64,000 nucleotides of DNA from Hepsetus odoe (GCA_017165825.1 CM029385.1:1500690-1564689), one strand, 5' to 3'; positions 35,962 through 48,825 are shown, counted from the stretch's first letter. Notes: generated by a model from the sequence alone, not told the origin. Numbers and translations are program-made.

Positions 35962-37429
35962 ATGGACCTGCTGTCAGTGGTGCTGATCCTGATGGGGACC
36001 TCCAGCCTGGTAAGTCCTTTCTGCTCCGTTTTCTTCCACCATCAGCATCTGCTGCTGGGACCTTATGCCTGACTGTCCTGACCGGGTTGGTTTATTGTCC
36101 CCTCCTCAGACCCTCAGCCTCTGCCCTGAAGAGTGCGAGTGCCCTCTGGAGGTGCCCAGATGTGCCCCTGGGGTCAGCCTGGTGCCGGACGCCTGCGGGT
36201 GCTGCAAGGTGTGCGCGAGGCAGCTGAACGAGGACTGCAGCAAGACAGAGCCCTGTGATCACGCCAAGGGACTGGAGTGCAACTTCGGGGCCAGTTTCGG
36301 GGCCGCCAGAGGCATCTGCCGAGGTGTGTTTCTCATTACCCCCCTGCGACCCCCCTCTTTCCCTGCTGTTGAGTCTTGCATGTGAACAGAAGTGAATAAC
36401 CCTCTCCTTTTGTTCCCAGCCAAGGCAGAAGGCAGACCTTGTGAGTACAACAGCCGGATCTACCAGAACGGGGAGAGCTTCCAGCCCAACTGTAAACACC
36501 AGTGCACATGCATCGACGGCGCGGTGGGCTGCGTCCCTCTCTGCCCCCAGGAGCTGTCCCTGCCCACGCTGGGCTGTGCCAACCCCAGGCTTGTCAAGGT
36601 GCCAGGCCAGTGCTGCGAGGAGTGGGTCTGCGACGACTCGGACAAGCTTTTTGGAAAGGAGACGGCGCCCGATGAGACGGAGAGCGACCTCACCAACCGA
36701 AACGAGCTGGTTGCCAACGTGAAGGCTGGTCTCAAGTCTCTGCCTGGTAGGTGCCTGTGTCCATCTGGAACCTGTTGGCAGCTTTCCACCGAGCCTGATT
36801 GAGTGGAACCTAAACTGCTTGCTTCTTTTGCAGCGTTCAGAGTCCAGGCTGAGTCCCACATGTTTGGCGGGCAGAAGTGCATAGTTCAGACTACGCCCTG
36901 GTCGCAGTGCTCCAAGTCTTGTGGCACCGGCATCTCCACCAGGGTCACCAACAACAACGGCGAGTGCAAGCTGGTCAAGGAGAGCCGTATCTGCGAGGTC
37001 CGTCCCTGCACCCAGTCCCCTTACTCCAGCCTAAAGGTAAGCACCACCCTCTTTCCGATGATTCTGAAAAGCACAGATTATCCACCCGACCCGACTTGAC
37101 TGACCTCTTCTTTCACCCCCGAACAGAAAGGGAAGAAGTGCAACCGGACCAAGAAGTCCGCTCAGCCGGTCAAGTTTACTTACGCCGGCTGCTCCAGTCT
37201 GAAGAAGTACCGTCCCAAGTACTGCGGCTCCTGTGTGGACGGCCGCTGCTGCAGCCCCCAGCAGACCCGCACCTTGCGAGTCAAGTTCCGCTGCGAGGAC
37301 GGTGAGACCTTCAACAAGAACGTGATGATGATTGAGACCTGCAAGTGCACCTTCAACTGCCCCCACGCCAACGAGGCCTCCTACCCCTTCTACCGGCTCT
37401 TCAACGACATCCACAAGTTCAGAGACTGA
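35962..37429 (+). CDS. cyr61: cyr61 / ccn1, matricellular CCN-family protein, complete, 5 exons
   Basis: Secreted, cysteine-rich heparin- and integrin-binding growth regulator acting in the extracellular matrix. Coding exons are 35962-36009, 36110-36323, 36420-36746, 36834-37036 and 37127-37429. All junctions are GT–AG and the joined frame gives 364 residues (human CCN1 381). The start is the first ATG after a TATA box and leader, and it opens a hydrophobic signal peptide (about residues 1-19). The four CCN modules follow: IGFBP (about 21-88, with CGCCKVC), VWC (about 95-158), a short acidic hinge, TSP1 (about 212-256, with WSQCSKSCG) and the cystine-knot CT module (about 265-364). The motifs KKYRPKYCGSCVDGRCC and the C-terminus FPFYRLFNDIHKFRD-like (here YPFYRLFNDIHKFRD) are diagnostic of CYR61 rather than CTGF or NOV. 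Each module has its own exon, as in the family, and introns are only about 87-100 bp. The ddah1 neighbour supports orthology to human CCN1. Confidence 0.97.
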
Positions 37430-38105
37430 GAGGGAGATCCCGTTACGGAATAACGTCTGCGGCGACGTCAGAAAGGCCCTGGTGTGGCTGGGGAGGCCCG
37501 GCCCACACCGGCCGGTCGGCTAGCGCCCCTAGATTCCCACGGAATCACTGAGGAGTTTGGCGAAGTGCACTGTTTGCTGAGGCCTTGTCAGCGTCCCATA
37601 CTTTCAAAGTCTTGAAAGACTCGCTCCACAGTGGAGCAGCAGTTTTGGTAGCTTCATTATGGAGCAACTTGTAAAGTCCAGCAAAGTTTTGTAAAATGTA
37701 GATGTTAATGTTAAGAAAATGCAATGTCGTATGTATATTTTGATTTCTGGATACAGAGTATGACCCAACTGTAGACTCGTATGTGCACGTATCTCCAACT
37801 ACGCATATATGCACATGCACAATTTGCTTACATTTGTAGACCATGGTCCTGTAAATTTTCCCCGACAAACATGTGGTAACATTCCTTCCTAATGTGGACG
37901 AAGGCGTTCATATTGTTCGGCAGCTATCGAGAACCAACTCCATCCGAGAACAAGCAACGACACGAGTTGAGAAATGAATGTTTTATTATTATTAATATTA
38001 TTTATCAGACGTGTAGCTACTTTATTTGAATATTGTCATACTGGAATAAAGTGTAAAATGATCTAATTTTATATGTTACAAATAAAAAAACAGATTTATT
38101 TATGA
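37430..38105 (+). other. cyr61 3' untranslated region with two poly(A) signals and AU-rich end
   Basis: Non-coding sequence after the TGA at 37427-37429. AATAAA occurs at 38045-38050 and again at 38081-38086. The last 130 bp are AT-rich with ATTTA-type motifs (the TATTATTTAT run near 37990 and ATTTATTTATG near 38094). This is consistent with the unstable immediate-early mRNA known for CYR61. The exact cleavage site is inferred. Confidence 0.7.
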
Positions 38106-39353
38106 CACTAAACAACTGTGACTGTTTATTCCTCCTTGACTCAACATGAGTGAGCGGTGAAATCAGAAGTTTCCCTCATTGGGGAGGGGTGGGGGGGGGG
38201 GGTTGAATGCCAAAGTCGACTTGCTTTCTTTGGAGCACCTTCAGCTCAATCTAACAACATTAAGAACCTTTATTACCCCAAAGAATGTGTGAAGGCATGC
38301 CAGGAATCTCAAGTGCTTTCACAAGCAGTGGGGATCTGTGTCTAGAGGGGCTTCCAAAGTGGGTCGGATGCATCGCTGACCTCAGAACAGTGTAAAATCC
38401 CTTCGGTTAGGGGCTTTCAGCAGGGTAGACTGATCCCTGAGCTGCTTAGAGGGTAAAAACATTAGTCACAGTAGAAGACACAAAGCAAACTGACCTAACA
38501 GTGGACTGGACCAAACTGGATTTTGTCCAAAATGCTCATGATAAAATAAAAGGGTCCAGAGCATTGAATGGTCCAGGCAGCAGGTATGTAGCTTGCCCCG
38601 TGGAACCCACGTCCCCTCCTCGGCCCGGGACGATGATATATCTACTGGGAGGTTTGATCCAGGTGAGGAATGCGGGAGAACTGATGGTCGGCAGATGTTG
38701 GAAAATATTCGGGAGCAGCGTGTTCACTTTCTAGGCCACAGAGGAGTCCCTCTAAAAATACAGAGCAGCCGAGAGGAGCCCGGGCGCAGACGCTGCCGTG
38801 ACGTCACCGCGAAACACCAGGAGGAGCGAAAACTGCACCACATTCGGCCTGAAATCTTAACATTAAAACACAGGAGGGGGACATGAAAGATGTGGTGCTT
38901 TGTCCTGTACCTTCACGCCAATGCACCACACCACCCTTCCAGCTGAGACCATTTGTTGGACGTCCAGTGTCCATTAATGTGGCCACGCCCTGGTGATGAG
39001 ATGAATATTTTCTTGTAGTTTTTTCTGGTTGGAAAATACATTTATTTATTTAACATCTACACAGATTTGATTTATTTAAAATGTAAAGTTTCTTTCTTTT
39101 TGCATTATGACACCTCTGTACAACAAGCTAAACAAACAAATAGATAAATAGGGACTTGCTCCTATAAAACCTATAGACTGGAAAGCCTGGACTTTTCCCA
39201 CTTGCTTCTGTGTGGCTGCTGGAAATCTTCTCCAGCAGTAGCTGTTGTGCAACACACTCAATGTTATGCAAGTCAAACTGTGCAAGAAGAAATGAAGTCT
39301 TTCCAAAAAACCACTCTGCCTGCAAAACACCCCCAGGGCAAACACACACACAT

Positions 39354-39388
<35 letters not shown>

Positions 39389-39596
39389 GGTCTGAGTACA
39401 TGTTTTGTACAAATATATCACAAATATTCATTATTTAATTCCTTGTTGGTGCAATAACACTTTTTAATGCCTGGTTATAATGCTTACCACCCACTACAAG
39501 CTGGAGGGTATTCATGGAGGTGTGGGTGTGACAGTCGACACCCCACAAAGTCTTGACACCCTGCAGTTCTTTCTATTTTACTGGGAATCAGTAAAA

Positions 39597-39975
39597 TCAG
39601 TTGTAAATGAATCAGTTGATCATCAGGAATTATCTGCTCCTGCTTCTTCACTGCTTCATGTCTTAAGTTAGAGGTTTTGTTCTGCTTGAAGGTTCAGACG
39701 TAGATCACTGTGTGGATTAACCAACACAGAACTATCAAACTGATCAGGTACAGAGACTGGACTGAACATGAGAGACAACAACACTGTCCTTCAGGAAGAT
39801 CTGGAGAACTGCTCAGGTACAGAGACTGGACTGAAAATGAGAAACAACAACACTGTCCTTCAGGAAGATCCAGAGTACCGTTCCTCAACATAAAGAATCA
39901 AGGGTTCCACAGCATTGTGTATAAGTGTCCAGAAGTATTTGGACAGACAGAAAAGGGCCAGTAGGGAGAACAATG
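39597..39975 (+). mobile_element. Unnamed dispersed element with two 69-bp internal units
   Basis: Starts near CTTCTTCACTGCTTCATG and runs through TTCTGCTTGAAGGTTCAGACG and GTGTGGATTAACCAACACAG into two 69-bp units at 39740-39808 and 39809-39877. It ends near GTATTTGGACAGACAG. Matches the elements at 58560-59200 and, reversed, 43230-43850. I do not know its class. The GTATTTGGACA end is reminiscent of DNA-transposon termini. Confidence 0.75.
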
Positions 39976-40459
39976 TTCCTCAACTATGCACTAAAAGTAT
40001 GAAGAACTGAGGCTCCAGACAGACAGAGGTTAAAGTGTCTCTTGTTTCTTCAGCAGCTTCACCCCAGTTCTGTGGACGTAAACCTCTCTGGCATGTGAGG
40101 GGTAGTAACAGCTGTAAACCCGAAAGCTGTGCAACATGCAGGCGTAAAACAAACTCCTGTAAACATGAAGATTAAATTAGGCAGAGCTGTACTCTCAGGA
40201 GCAGGTCTTACCCTCCACTTTCCAAGGCCTGGCGACTCCATCATCTAACAGTGCCATCCAGTGGTGGCAGCACAAAGACCTGCAGTCCGGAGCCCTGATC
40301 CTGCTTTTCTGTATTAAAACACTTCCTCCACCCGCAGATCTCCACCGCTACATAATGAGTGGCTGCATTCATAAATACAGAAAAATATCCTTTCATTTCT
40401 TCTGAGTGAGTGCCTGAGGTGTGAGTGCGAAGAAATTGTTCAATATCTAATGAACTGTG

Positions 40460-41330
40460 ATGCAAAGTACAGGACTGTAATCTACTGTAATTGACTTTAA
40501 TTAATGCATTGTAATGGATTTAATGTAACAGACTGTAGTTTTATTTTAATGTCCTGTACTGTATCATACTGTACATTATATTAAATATAGACGTAATTAA
40601 ACAGACTGTAATGCAAGGACCTGTACTGTACTGTAATTAAAAAGACTGAAATGTAATTAGGACCTGTAAGTCGCTCTGGATAAGAGCGTTTGCTAAATGC
40701 CGTAAATGTACATGTAATGTACTGTACTGTAATTAAACAGACTGTAATGTAAGGACCTGTAATGTAAACAAACAGACTGTAAAGACCTGTACTGTAATTA
40801 AACAGACTGTAATGTACTGTAATTAAACAGACTGTAAAGTAAGGACCTGTACTGTACTGTAATTAAACAGACTGTAAAGACCTGTACTGTAATTAAACAG
40901 ACTGTAATGTACTGTACTGTAATTAAAAAGACTGTAAAGTAAGGACCTGTACTGTACTGTAATTAAGCAGACTGCAAAGACCTGTACTGTAATTAAACAG
41001 ACTGTAATGTACTGTACTGTAATTAAACAGACTGTAAAGTAAGGACCTGTACTGTAATTAAACAGACTGATGTAAGGACCTGTACTGTACTGTGATTAAA
41101 CAGACTGTAAGGACCTGTACTGTACTGTAATTAAACAGACCGTGATGTAAGGACCTATAATGTAATTAGACAGACTGTGATGTAAGGACCTGTAATGTAA
41201 TTAAACAGACTGTGATGTAAGGACCTGTACTGTACTGTAATTAAACAGACTGTGATGTAAGGACCTGTAATGTAATTAAACAGACTGTGATGTAAGGACC
41301 TGTACTGTAATGTTATGATGTTATGTACAT
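40460..41330 (+). repeat. Minisatellite of about 40 bp units (GGACCTGTACTGTAATTAAACAGACTGTAATGTAA type)
   Basis: More than 20 variable units of 25-45 bp are built from GGACCTGTACTGTA, CTGTAATTAAACAGACTG and TAATGTAA. At 40671-40711 the array contains the family B SINE tail (GTCGCTCTGGATAAGAGCG, CTAAATGCCGTAAATGTA). Confidence 0.9.
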
Positions 41331-41540
41331 TACAAAAAAGAATGCTTGCAGAGTTTACTTTTTGCAGAGTTTAGCTTACTTTTACTGAAGTCTCTCACCA
41401 GGTAGGAAGATTTATTGCATTTATCCAGTAATAAGCCTGTGGGTTAAAGATCTAAAACATAATTCACTTTTCTGTTTAGGCCCGTTTGTGCTACAGAATA
41501 GCTCAGCTTTAGACTCAACAGAAGAAAAAAAAGTTATCAG

Positions 41541-41571
41541 CCACACACACACACACACGTACAAGTACACG

Positions 41572-41602
<31 letters not shown>

Positions 41603-42047
41603 GTACAAGTACACGTACATGCACACGCACCCACACACACATCTCTCCTGACAGCCTTCCTCTGAGCTGCATGACTATCATAGAACAAAGAAACATTACA
41701 GTCACTTTTATTAGTAAAGTGAGAGAGAGAGTGAGAGAGAGAGAGCGAGAGAGAGTGAGAGAGTGAGAGAGCGAGAGAGAGAGAGAGTGTGAGTGAGTGA
41801 GTGAGTGAGAGAGAGAGAATGAAACCACGACTTAAAAACACACACGTTATGCAGGTCGCATCATTATTGATCATTTCTTTCAGTTGCCGGAGCCCGAGGG
41901 AGCAGAGTTATAGACACAGCCGCAGTGTGTGTGTAAGGGGCTGTGATGTAACTGGGTGTGTATGATTGCAAGAAGAGAAGCGGCTGCCAAACTGAGGGGG
42001 TGTGGGGGTAAATTACAGCTGAAGTGCAAGAGGAGTTAATTAGCTGC

Positions 42048-42093
<46 letters not shown>
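41541..42093. repeat. CA arrays with CGTACA units, GAGA tract and CA array
   Basis: CA-rich 41541-41640, containing ACACGTACAAGTACACGTAC twice; GAGA/GTGAGA tract 41718-41820; CA 42049-42093. Confidence 0.9.
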
Positions 42094-42095
<2 letters not shown>

Positions 42096-42539
42096 GGCCT
42101 GGAGATGTAAGCTATGACGCCATGCAGCGGCACACTGTGGCCTCCGCTCCCTGCAGTCTTATATAAGCAGAAATCGGAGCCAAGCTTTAAAGAAGTAATT
42201 CAGCTAAAAAATTTAACCCCCCCCCACCCCGAATGCAGTTGACCTCCTGAGACATGTTAGAAGTTTTCCTCCTAAAACTAATGTACACCCAGTATGTCTG
42301 TGCCAGCTGCAGGCCTACTTCATCATTAACACTCATTCAGTAACATCTAACTGACTCACTTCTGCAGTTTCAGACCCTGCATGACTAGCCTCGGTCTAAA
42401 ATTAAATACAGACCACATTTAGGAACTTTTAATCTAATTGTTTCTACGGCGATTAGGCCTTGTGTAAGGACAGCAGTGTGTCCTACAGTGAGATCTGAGT
42501 TTGGCAGTTTGCTCAGAGATAATTGTAAGGCATTATTGT

Positions 42540-42905
42540 TTTCTTTCAGAGCGGCAGGAGTGATCTCCGACAGATGGGTAGGGAAGGTATACAGGACAGT
42601 AGTGAGACCAGCTATGTTGTACGGGATGAAAAGACAGGTGGTGGAACTGGAGGTGTCAGAGTTAAAGATGCTGAAAACTGGGGATGAGGAGGGACAGGAT
42701 TAGAAACAAGTGCGTTAGAGAGACAGTTTAGGTTGGCGCAGGTTTGGATGTGTCCAGAGGAGAGACGAGGAGTAATCAGCAGGATGTTGAGGATGGAGCT
42801 GCCTGGGAAGAGGAGAAGAGGAAGGACAAAGAGGAGAATTCTGGATGTGCTGAGAGAGGACATGCAGATTGTGGAAGTCAGGAATAAATGGTGATGGATG
42901 ATCCG
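42540..42905 (+). mobile_element. Non-LTR retrotransposon (LINE) 3' end, 5'-truncated
   Basis: Conceptual translation has the C-terminal reverse-transcriptase signature in broken frames: TVVRPAMLYG, ELEVSELKMLK, then the RRMLRMELPGKRR-like block and REDMQ. This is the widespread fish LINE tail (probably RTE-like). The class name is my inference. Frameshifts and stops show it is dead. Confidence 0.85.
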
Positions 42906-43229
42906 CTGTAGATAAAAAATTCAGACGCTAAACATGTTTTGGCAGATCCTGTTTGTTTGGTGTCAGGGACAGAAAAGGAGTGTAAATTTGTTTCGTAATA
43001 GAACGATTTCTTTAGGAAAATCACTGGGCACTGTGTCAGCTTGCTGGCAAGCAGCAACTGCTCCTTTGCTCCAACATTAGCGATGTTTCCTCACAACAGG
43101 CTGCTTTATGTGTGTGTGTGTGTTGGTGGGTGTGTGTGTGTGGATGGACAAGACCCACGCTGAGATGGACAGAGGTGGCTTTTCCTCTGCCAGATGATGC
43201 AGACGTGAGAAGAGGAACATAAAAATGAA

Positions 43230-43850
43230 GGGATCTATCAGTACCACGAGTCACTGTGCTAAAGCTCTGGAGCATTTCCCACGATTCCCACTGTTCCTGT
43301 ATGTTCTTCCCTGTTCACATTGTTCTAGAACTTTCTGCCTTGCTCAGCGCAAACAAAAATGGTTCCTCCTGTGCACAGGGTTCTCGAATTTTCTCCTGTA
43401 CTTGCACCATTCTAGAATGTCCTCCCATCCACAGCGCTGTTCTGGAATGTCCTTCTCCATGTACATTGTTTGCCCCATTGGCCCATTTCTGTCTGCACAA
43501 TGTATGCATAGTGCTGTGGAACCCTTGATTCTTTATGTTGAGCAACGATTCTCCAGATCTTCCTGAAGGACAGTGTTGTTGTCTCTCATGTTCAGTCCAG
43601 TCTCTGTACCTGAGCAGTTTGATAGTTCTGTGTTGGTTAATCCACACAGTGATCTACGTCTGAACCTTCAAGCAGAACAAAGCGTCTCACTTAAGACATG
43701 AAGCAGTGAAGAAACAGGTGCAGATTATTCCAGATGTTCAGGTGATTCGTTTACTGTTGATGCTGAATGCTGAGTGGAGATCACCTTTATCTAAACACTT
43801 TGCAGCCTGGAGCACTAAAACATTTGGTTCATCTCACCTTCTAATAGGCA
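43230..43850 (-). mobile_element. Unnamed dispersed element, reverse copy with one 69-bp unit
   Basis: Reverse-strand counterpart of the elements at 39597 and 58560. It carries one 69-bp unit (about 43554-43622) and the CTGTGTGGATTAACC block near 43640. Beyond that is a block with CAGGTGCAGATTATTCCAGATG and CACTTTGCAGCCTGGAGC (43715-43830). The other flank (43260-43500) has CATTCTAGAATGTCC-type subrepeats. Confidence 0.72.
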
Positions 43851-44335
43851 GATTTAGAGAGTTTCCAGAGATGAACTACCAAGTCATGCTGGTTACCATC
43901 CCACACGGACTCCTGCCATGGAAAAAGCCTCATGTGTGCCTAAACATCCACAACTGACAGAAATTTGATCACATGGAGAACCTTTTAAAAGTTCTTTCTA
44001 TAGTTTCAATTTTAGGTGGAGGGTAGTTAAGCTTCTCCATTTATCTGGAATCATTTAGCAATCCACTTATTGGAACAATCCTCATTTTTTGGAAAGCAGA
44101 GCATCATTCTGTCCTAGAGAACTTCATACCGGTTGATTTGCTGTTGATGGTCATGGCTTTATCCACGGAGAATGCCACCAATAAATTCCTCGGCATGTTT
44201 TCCTTTTGGAAAGTTGCTGTTAGATGACTTGAATTCCCTTCAAGCTTGTGTCAACCGTCTCAAAGGAAAACAGCAACAGTCAAAATAAGGTGTCACACTG
44301 AAGGGACCAGGGAACCACGCAAGACTCTGAGTCGA

Positions 44336-44566
44336 AAGTGAAAGTGACTATTCTTTTCATTGTGAAACGCAGCACAACACAACGTACTTCATCCTCTGCG
44401 TTTCCCCCATACACACTCGTGCAGCATGGGGGCAGCTGTTGAAAGCTCAGTGACAGGGACAGTACCTTGTTCAAGGGTACCTCAGGGCAACCTACTGGTG
44501 ACGGAATCGAACCCACAATCTTCCAATTCGGGGGCAACTCCCTAACCACTAGGTCACATGGACCTA
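44336..44566 (-). mobile_element. tRNA-derived SINE, family A, reverse
   Basis: Has GTGAAAGTGACTATTC, CTTGTTCAAGGGTACCTCAG, the B-box complement GAATCGAACCC and CTAACCACTAGGTCAC. Confidence 0.84.
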
Positions 44567-45640
44567 ATGATGGTTTTAAAATGCAAGGCACTGGAGAAGA
44601 AGGAGGGGGTTCCATAGAGCATTCCTAAACATTTCCTTTCAACTCGCAAAGAGCGATCTGACTGACAGCTATACACACCGTGTCCTGTTCAGAGCTGCAG
44701 TCCTTTATGGTTGGCCCAAATAATACATCCCGAATCTGAGGTGGGGCCTTTCCCCTCCCCGAGGTAACTCCATGTGCCACATCAGCAGGTCTGGCAGAGT
44801 CTTTTCCTGCTCTGATGACAACATGCTTGAAAACAGAGATGACTCAAGTCAGCTTTGCGCAGTAAACATTAGCTTTAGATGTGGTCTGTCTTTCGCAGTG
44901 GGTTCTACAGTGGGACTCCAAGGAGGGCAATAACAAATCCTTAAACACACTACAGCACAAAGACAGTGCAAATGACTAATGCAGAGAGCAATAACGCATG
45001 AAAGACCAAACATGCACGACAGCAGACACACTTACACACATCCTTCGATCGTAAGGTTTTCGGGATCTGTATTTTACTTTAAGTTTCTTTTATTTTCTAC
45101 ATTTTAACCCCAAACTATGAAAGACTACTTACTATCGAATGCTGTTCGAAAGGATCCATTTCAGCCTTAATGGGCAAAACACACAGAAACGACGTCTCTC
45201 TGTGTGTCCATCTGTGCGGGACAGACAGAAGGAGCTGTAGGACAGAAGACAGGGAGTGGACGGTGGAAGAGGTATGTATTGAGTGTGTGTCCATGACGGG
45301 AGAACTAGTAGAGACATGGATGCAAGTGAAGCAGTGAAGATTATTTTCAGTAGATGTGAGAAGAACATTTCTGTATTTCCTTCTCTGTGTAAAGAAGCTG
45401 AATCAGTACTTCTACTTTGACCAGTTATTTTTTTTTTACATAAGTATCTTCATGTGCACTTAAGTACTGTGAGCTTTTGCCACATAAAGTATGCAGGAAT
45501 ATTTTTCCCTGTCCTATAATTTCAAACGGCTCCTTATAATCGGGCACGTCGGTCAGGACGTGCCTCCAACTAAAACCCTAGATGTACCTCACCAACCCAC
45601 AGCCCATGGGAGGCAACATTACAGCATGAAACACTAGAGC

Positions 45641-45671
<31 letters not shown>

Positions 45672-45710
45672 ATCGGCAAAGTCAGGAGACCTGACAGAAG
45701 TTTCCAGAAA

Positions 45711-45848
45711 CCCAGAAGCGTCCTCTGCGTCCAGCTGAGAGGGAGTTACGTTACGTTGATTTAAGCCGTTGATCCTTCCGGCTCTGCTCCTCACCTCACT
45801 GTGAGCTCCAGCAGAGAGGAATTATTACACCCATCACAAGACACACGT
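45711..45848 (+). repeat. Unnamed dispersed repeat, copy 2, with 20-bp insertion
   Basis: Matches 12751-12866 but has an extra CTCACCTCACTGTGAGCTC before CAGCAGAGAGGAAT. Both copies end at a CATCAC.GGGACACAC-like stretch beside CA-rich sequence. Confidence 0.7.
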
Positions 45849-46379
45849 ACACACCACTTAGAAACCCCCTGAACACACAGCTGCTGGAAAACGTCCTTCA
45901 AAGGCCTACTTTTTAGACATTTTGTACATTTCAGACACACACACACACACACACAGTCCTGCAGGGACTTCCACACACTAACCCAGGACTTTCTGAATAT
46001 TTGTTCCTCTTCGTGCTGCTGGTGAAGTACAGTTACACACGCAACTGCACAAGCCAAACATAAAGCTAATATTAGAGGCATTTCAGAACCTCCTGCGGTC
46101 CTGCAGAATTAAAAACAAGCGTGTTGTTGGTGCAACAGCCCAGGCTGAAGAACTCAAGTATGCTAGCGTGGCTAACAGAGAACAAAAACATGTTTTAGTG
46201 GCTTCTTATTGGAACGATGCTATCGCTTACAAAATGAACATTGATGTCACCCAGAGGACAACGATGGAGGCCTGAACTCTGAGTGATCTGCTGAAATGAC
46301 ACACTTTCAGAAAGTGTAGACCAGTTAAGAGTTAAATCCAGTGACTGTAGAACAAGACCGAGTTTGGCCCATTAAGGGC

Positions 46380-47250
46380 GGACTGGACCAGAGTTCGATC
46401 AAAAACTATGCAGACAATAGATAAAGACTATGACCCTGAAGGTCATATTAGGGTGGATTAGGCCCAATTAGGGTGGACCAGGTTAAAGTCTTGCCTAATA
46501 AGAGTGACCAGAGTGGTGTGTGGCCCAGTAAAACAGATCATCCCAATTAGGGACGACTGTGGTCCATTAAGAGTGAACAACGGTAGTGTCCAGCCCAATA
46601 CATGTGGACCAGGTTAGAGGCTGCCCAATAAAACTGGACCATCTCAATATAACTGGAATAAGCTGCATGATGGTGCGCTCATCATGGGACATCGGGCTGA
46701 ATTCTAAGTTGGTCCAACAATACAGGGATGGTCCCCTGTTGTGCCGCACACTACCCTGGTCCACTCGCTGGTCTTCCTCTTTTCCGGCAGCTCCATCTTC
46801 AGCATCCTCCTCCCAATATAATCCTTGCCTCTTCTCTGGACACAGTCTCACTTCGTCTCCAAAGCGTCCAACCTGAGCTGTCAGTCTAATATTCTCATTT
46901 CTAATCCTGTCCATCCTCGTCATACCCAACAAAAATCTCAGCATCTTGAACTCTGATACCTCCAGCTCCTTTTTGTCAGTGCCACTGTCCCCAAGCCGTA
47001 CAGCACAGATGTAAATACCTGTCCACTCCAAATGGGCCATGATAGTGTCACCTACACGGCCCCAAACCAGGCCTGAAATCAGAGTTGGTGAACAGTCCCA
47101 TGTGTGGACCAAGATAGAGTTCAGGCCAATGAGAGTAGACCAGGGCTATGTACACCCCAAAAAGAGCATGCAAGACTCTAGCCAAGTAAGAATTGGTGAG
47201 CCTGTGGCCCATTAAAAGTAGACCAGCCTAACGCAACCCAATGAGAATGA
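46380..47250. repeat. Degenerate repeat of about 35 bp (GTGGACCAGGTTAGAGTCTGCCCAATAAGA type)
   Basis: Loose repeats of 'CCCAATTAGGGTGGACCAG' and 'GGCCCATTAAGAGTGGACC' fill 46380-46680 and resume at 47100-47250. A reverse LINE tail occupies the middle. Confidence 0.7.
46750..47030 (-). mobile_element. LINE 3' end fragment, reverse orientation
   Basis: Minus-strand translation contains KELEVSEFKMLRFLLGMTRMDRIRNE and TAQVGRFGDEV, diagnostic of the same LINE tail. It is inserted inside a degenerate 35-bp repeat array that continues on both sides. Confidence 0.85.
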
Positions 47251-48199
47251 AGGAGCGAAATTCCAGCTATTGTGTTGTATTAATATCCAGCTGTTTTACT
47301 AAAACGCTTTCCTGTTTTTGCAATGCTATTTAACATTGAGTAGATGGTAAACAACTGCAGGGTATTAAATGGGGCCATAGGGTGCTGGCATGCAGAGCAT
47401 TAGTAACTAGCAGGCCAAGGAAGATCAGCTTAAAGGTTGGTCCACACACACACCACTGGGTCCCCATAGAAATCAGGCTTGTGCAGCCAGAATCCTGGGG
47501 TTTCTCAAATAAAATGACAAATCTGGCCTGAGTAGAACATTGGAACGTTGTGCAAGAGTGGATTAGGATGATGGGTGGAAGGAAATCATCAAGCTTAATG
47601 CTAATAAACCCATAATATCACAGAGAACACTGCTACTAAATCTCAGTGCTGGATAGAGTACTGCTAATAAGCCTTTGGCAGTATGATAGGTGGCCTATTA
47701 AGAGCCAGCCGATCTCAACCTGAGCACAAGACATTGGGCGTTCACGTTATTGCTCCAGTCTTGAATGGTTTCTATATCTAAAATCAGAGCTAACAGACAT
47801 GTAAACAATTGTCATATTTACCCATAAAACTCTACGTGACAGGGCTTCACAGAACATAGTACTTTGACTAGAACCTACTACAATGAGGATTCCTGAATTC
47901 TTTAAAACTTAAAAGATTATGTGCCAGATAACATGCTTACAAAGACTTTTAGTATCGTTCTTCCGTCTACTCCGGGGCGTCCAGCTCAGGTTCAGCACCG
48001 TATGGTGGTTTCTCTGCTCAAACATACCTGATTCAGCTCACCTGTTAATTCCCAGCTTTAGTGAGAGAGGAAATCTGCCAATCTGGGCTGGTATCAACCC
48101 TTCAGAAATGTAATTTGGGCGCCCTGATGTACATGATCACAAGAGCACCAGGCTAGTGGGCAAAAACGAAAGAGACCTGCAGAAGACATTCACATTTAC

Positions 48200-48310
48200 A
48201 AGAACAAAGGACAAAGAGGTTTGTGAATGTGGTAGGAAGATGCAGAGGACAGGAAGAAATGGAAATAGATGACTGTGCTGGGAATCCTTCTATCGACACC
48301 AGCCAAGAGA
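48200..48310 (+). mobile_element. LINE 3' terminal scrap
   Basis: GGACAAAGAGGTTTGTGAATG followed by a GATGCAGAGGACAGGAAG block matches the extreme 3' end of the LINE tails at 42540 and 56436. Only about 100 bp remain. Confidence 0.5.
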
Positions 48311-48825
48311 AGATGAAGATCAGACGCATTCCCTTTTGACAGGGAGTCCCCCTGGAGATACTTTAGGGTTAAGAATCTTGCTGATGGGCTCCAATGACGC
48401 TGGAGAGGATTGAACCAGGCTCAAACCCACAACCTCAGGGTCCACAGCTGAGGATTCAACCCCTAAGCTCCTATTACCCCCTGGTGAAGAGTGAGCTCAG
48501 ACTTTTCACATTAGGAGGCCTGGAAGCACTCAATCAGATTCACACATGAAGGTCTCCGAAGTGCTACAACACACATTTGCAAAGAGAACCAGCAGATGTT
48601 CCAGTGAACACAGAGAAGATCAGCGTTGACTTAAGCAACTGCATTGCATTTCCATAGTCGTAGATGTAAAGACTTTGGACATACCTGTGTTTTGCTCATA
48701 GCGCAAGGTCATCTCTAACCTCATTTTAATGACATTTAATAAAATAACATCAAAAACAATTTTCAAATTATTAGAAAGCTAACAAAGGTAACTTCTCAAA
48801 TGAACCTTCATGCACAAATATGAAC

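Noticed and set aside
36092..36859. 255-codon minus-strand open frame over cyr61
   Set aside because: It is antisense to cyr61 exons 2-4 and crosses their introns. GC-rich coding DNA commonly leaves such shadows.
40460..41330. CRISPR-like array
   Set aside because: Units are contiguous and variable without unique spacers, and this is a eukaryotic genome. It is a minisatellite.
46567..47112. 181-codon minus-strand frame as a host gene
   Set aside because: Its centre is the LINE reverse-transcriptase C-terminus and its ends are minisatellite. It is a truncated mobile-element remnant.
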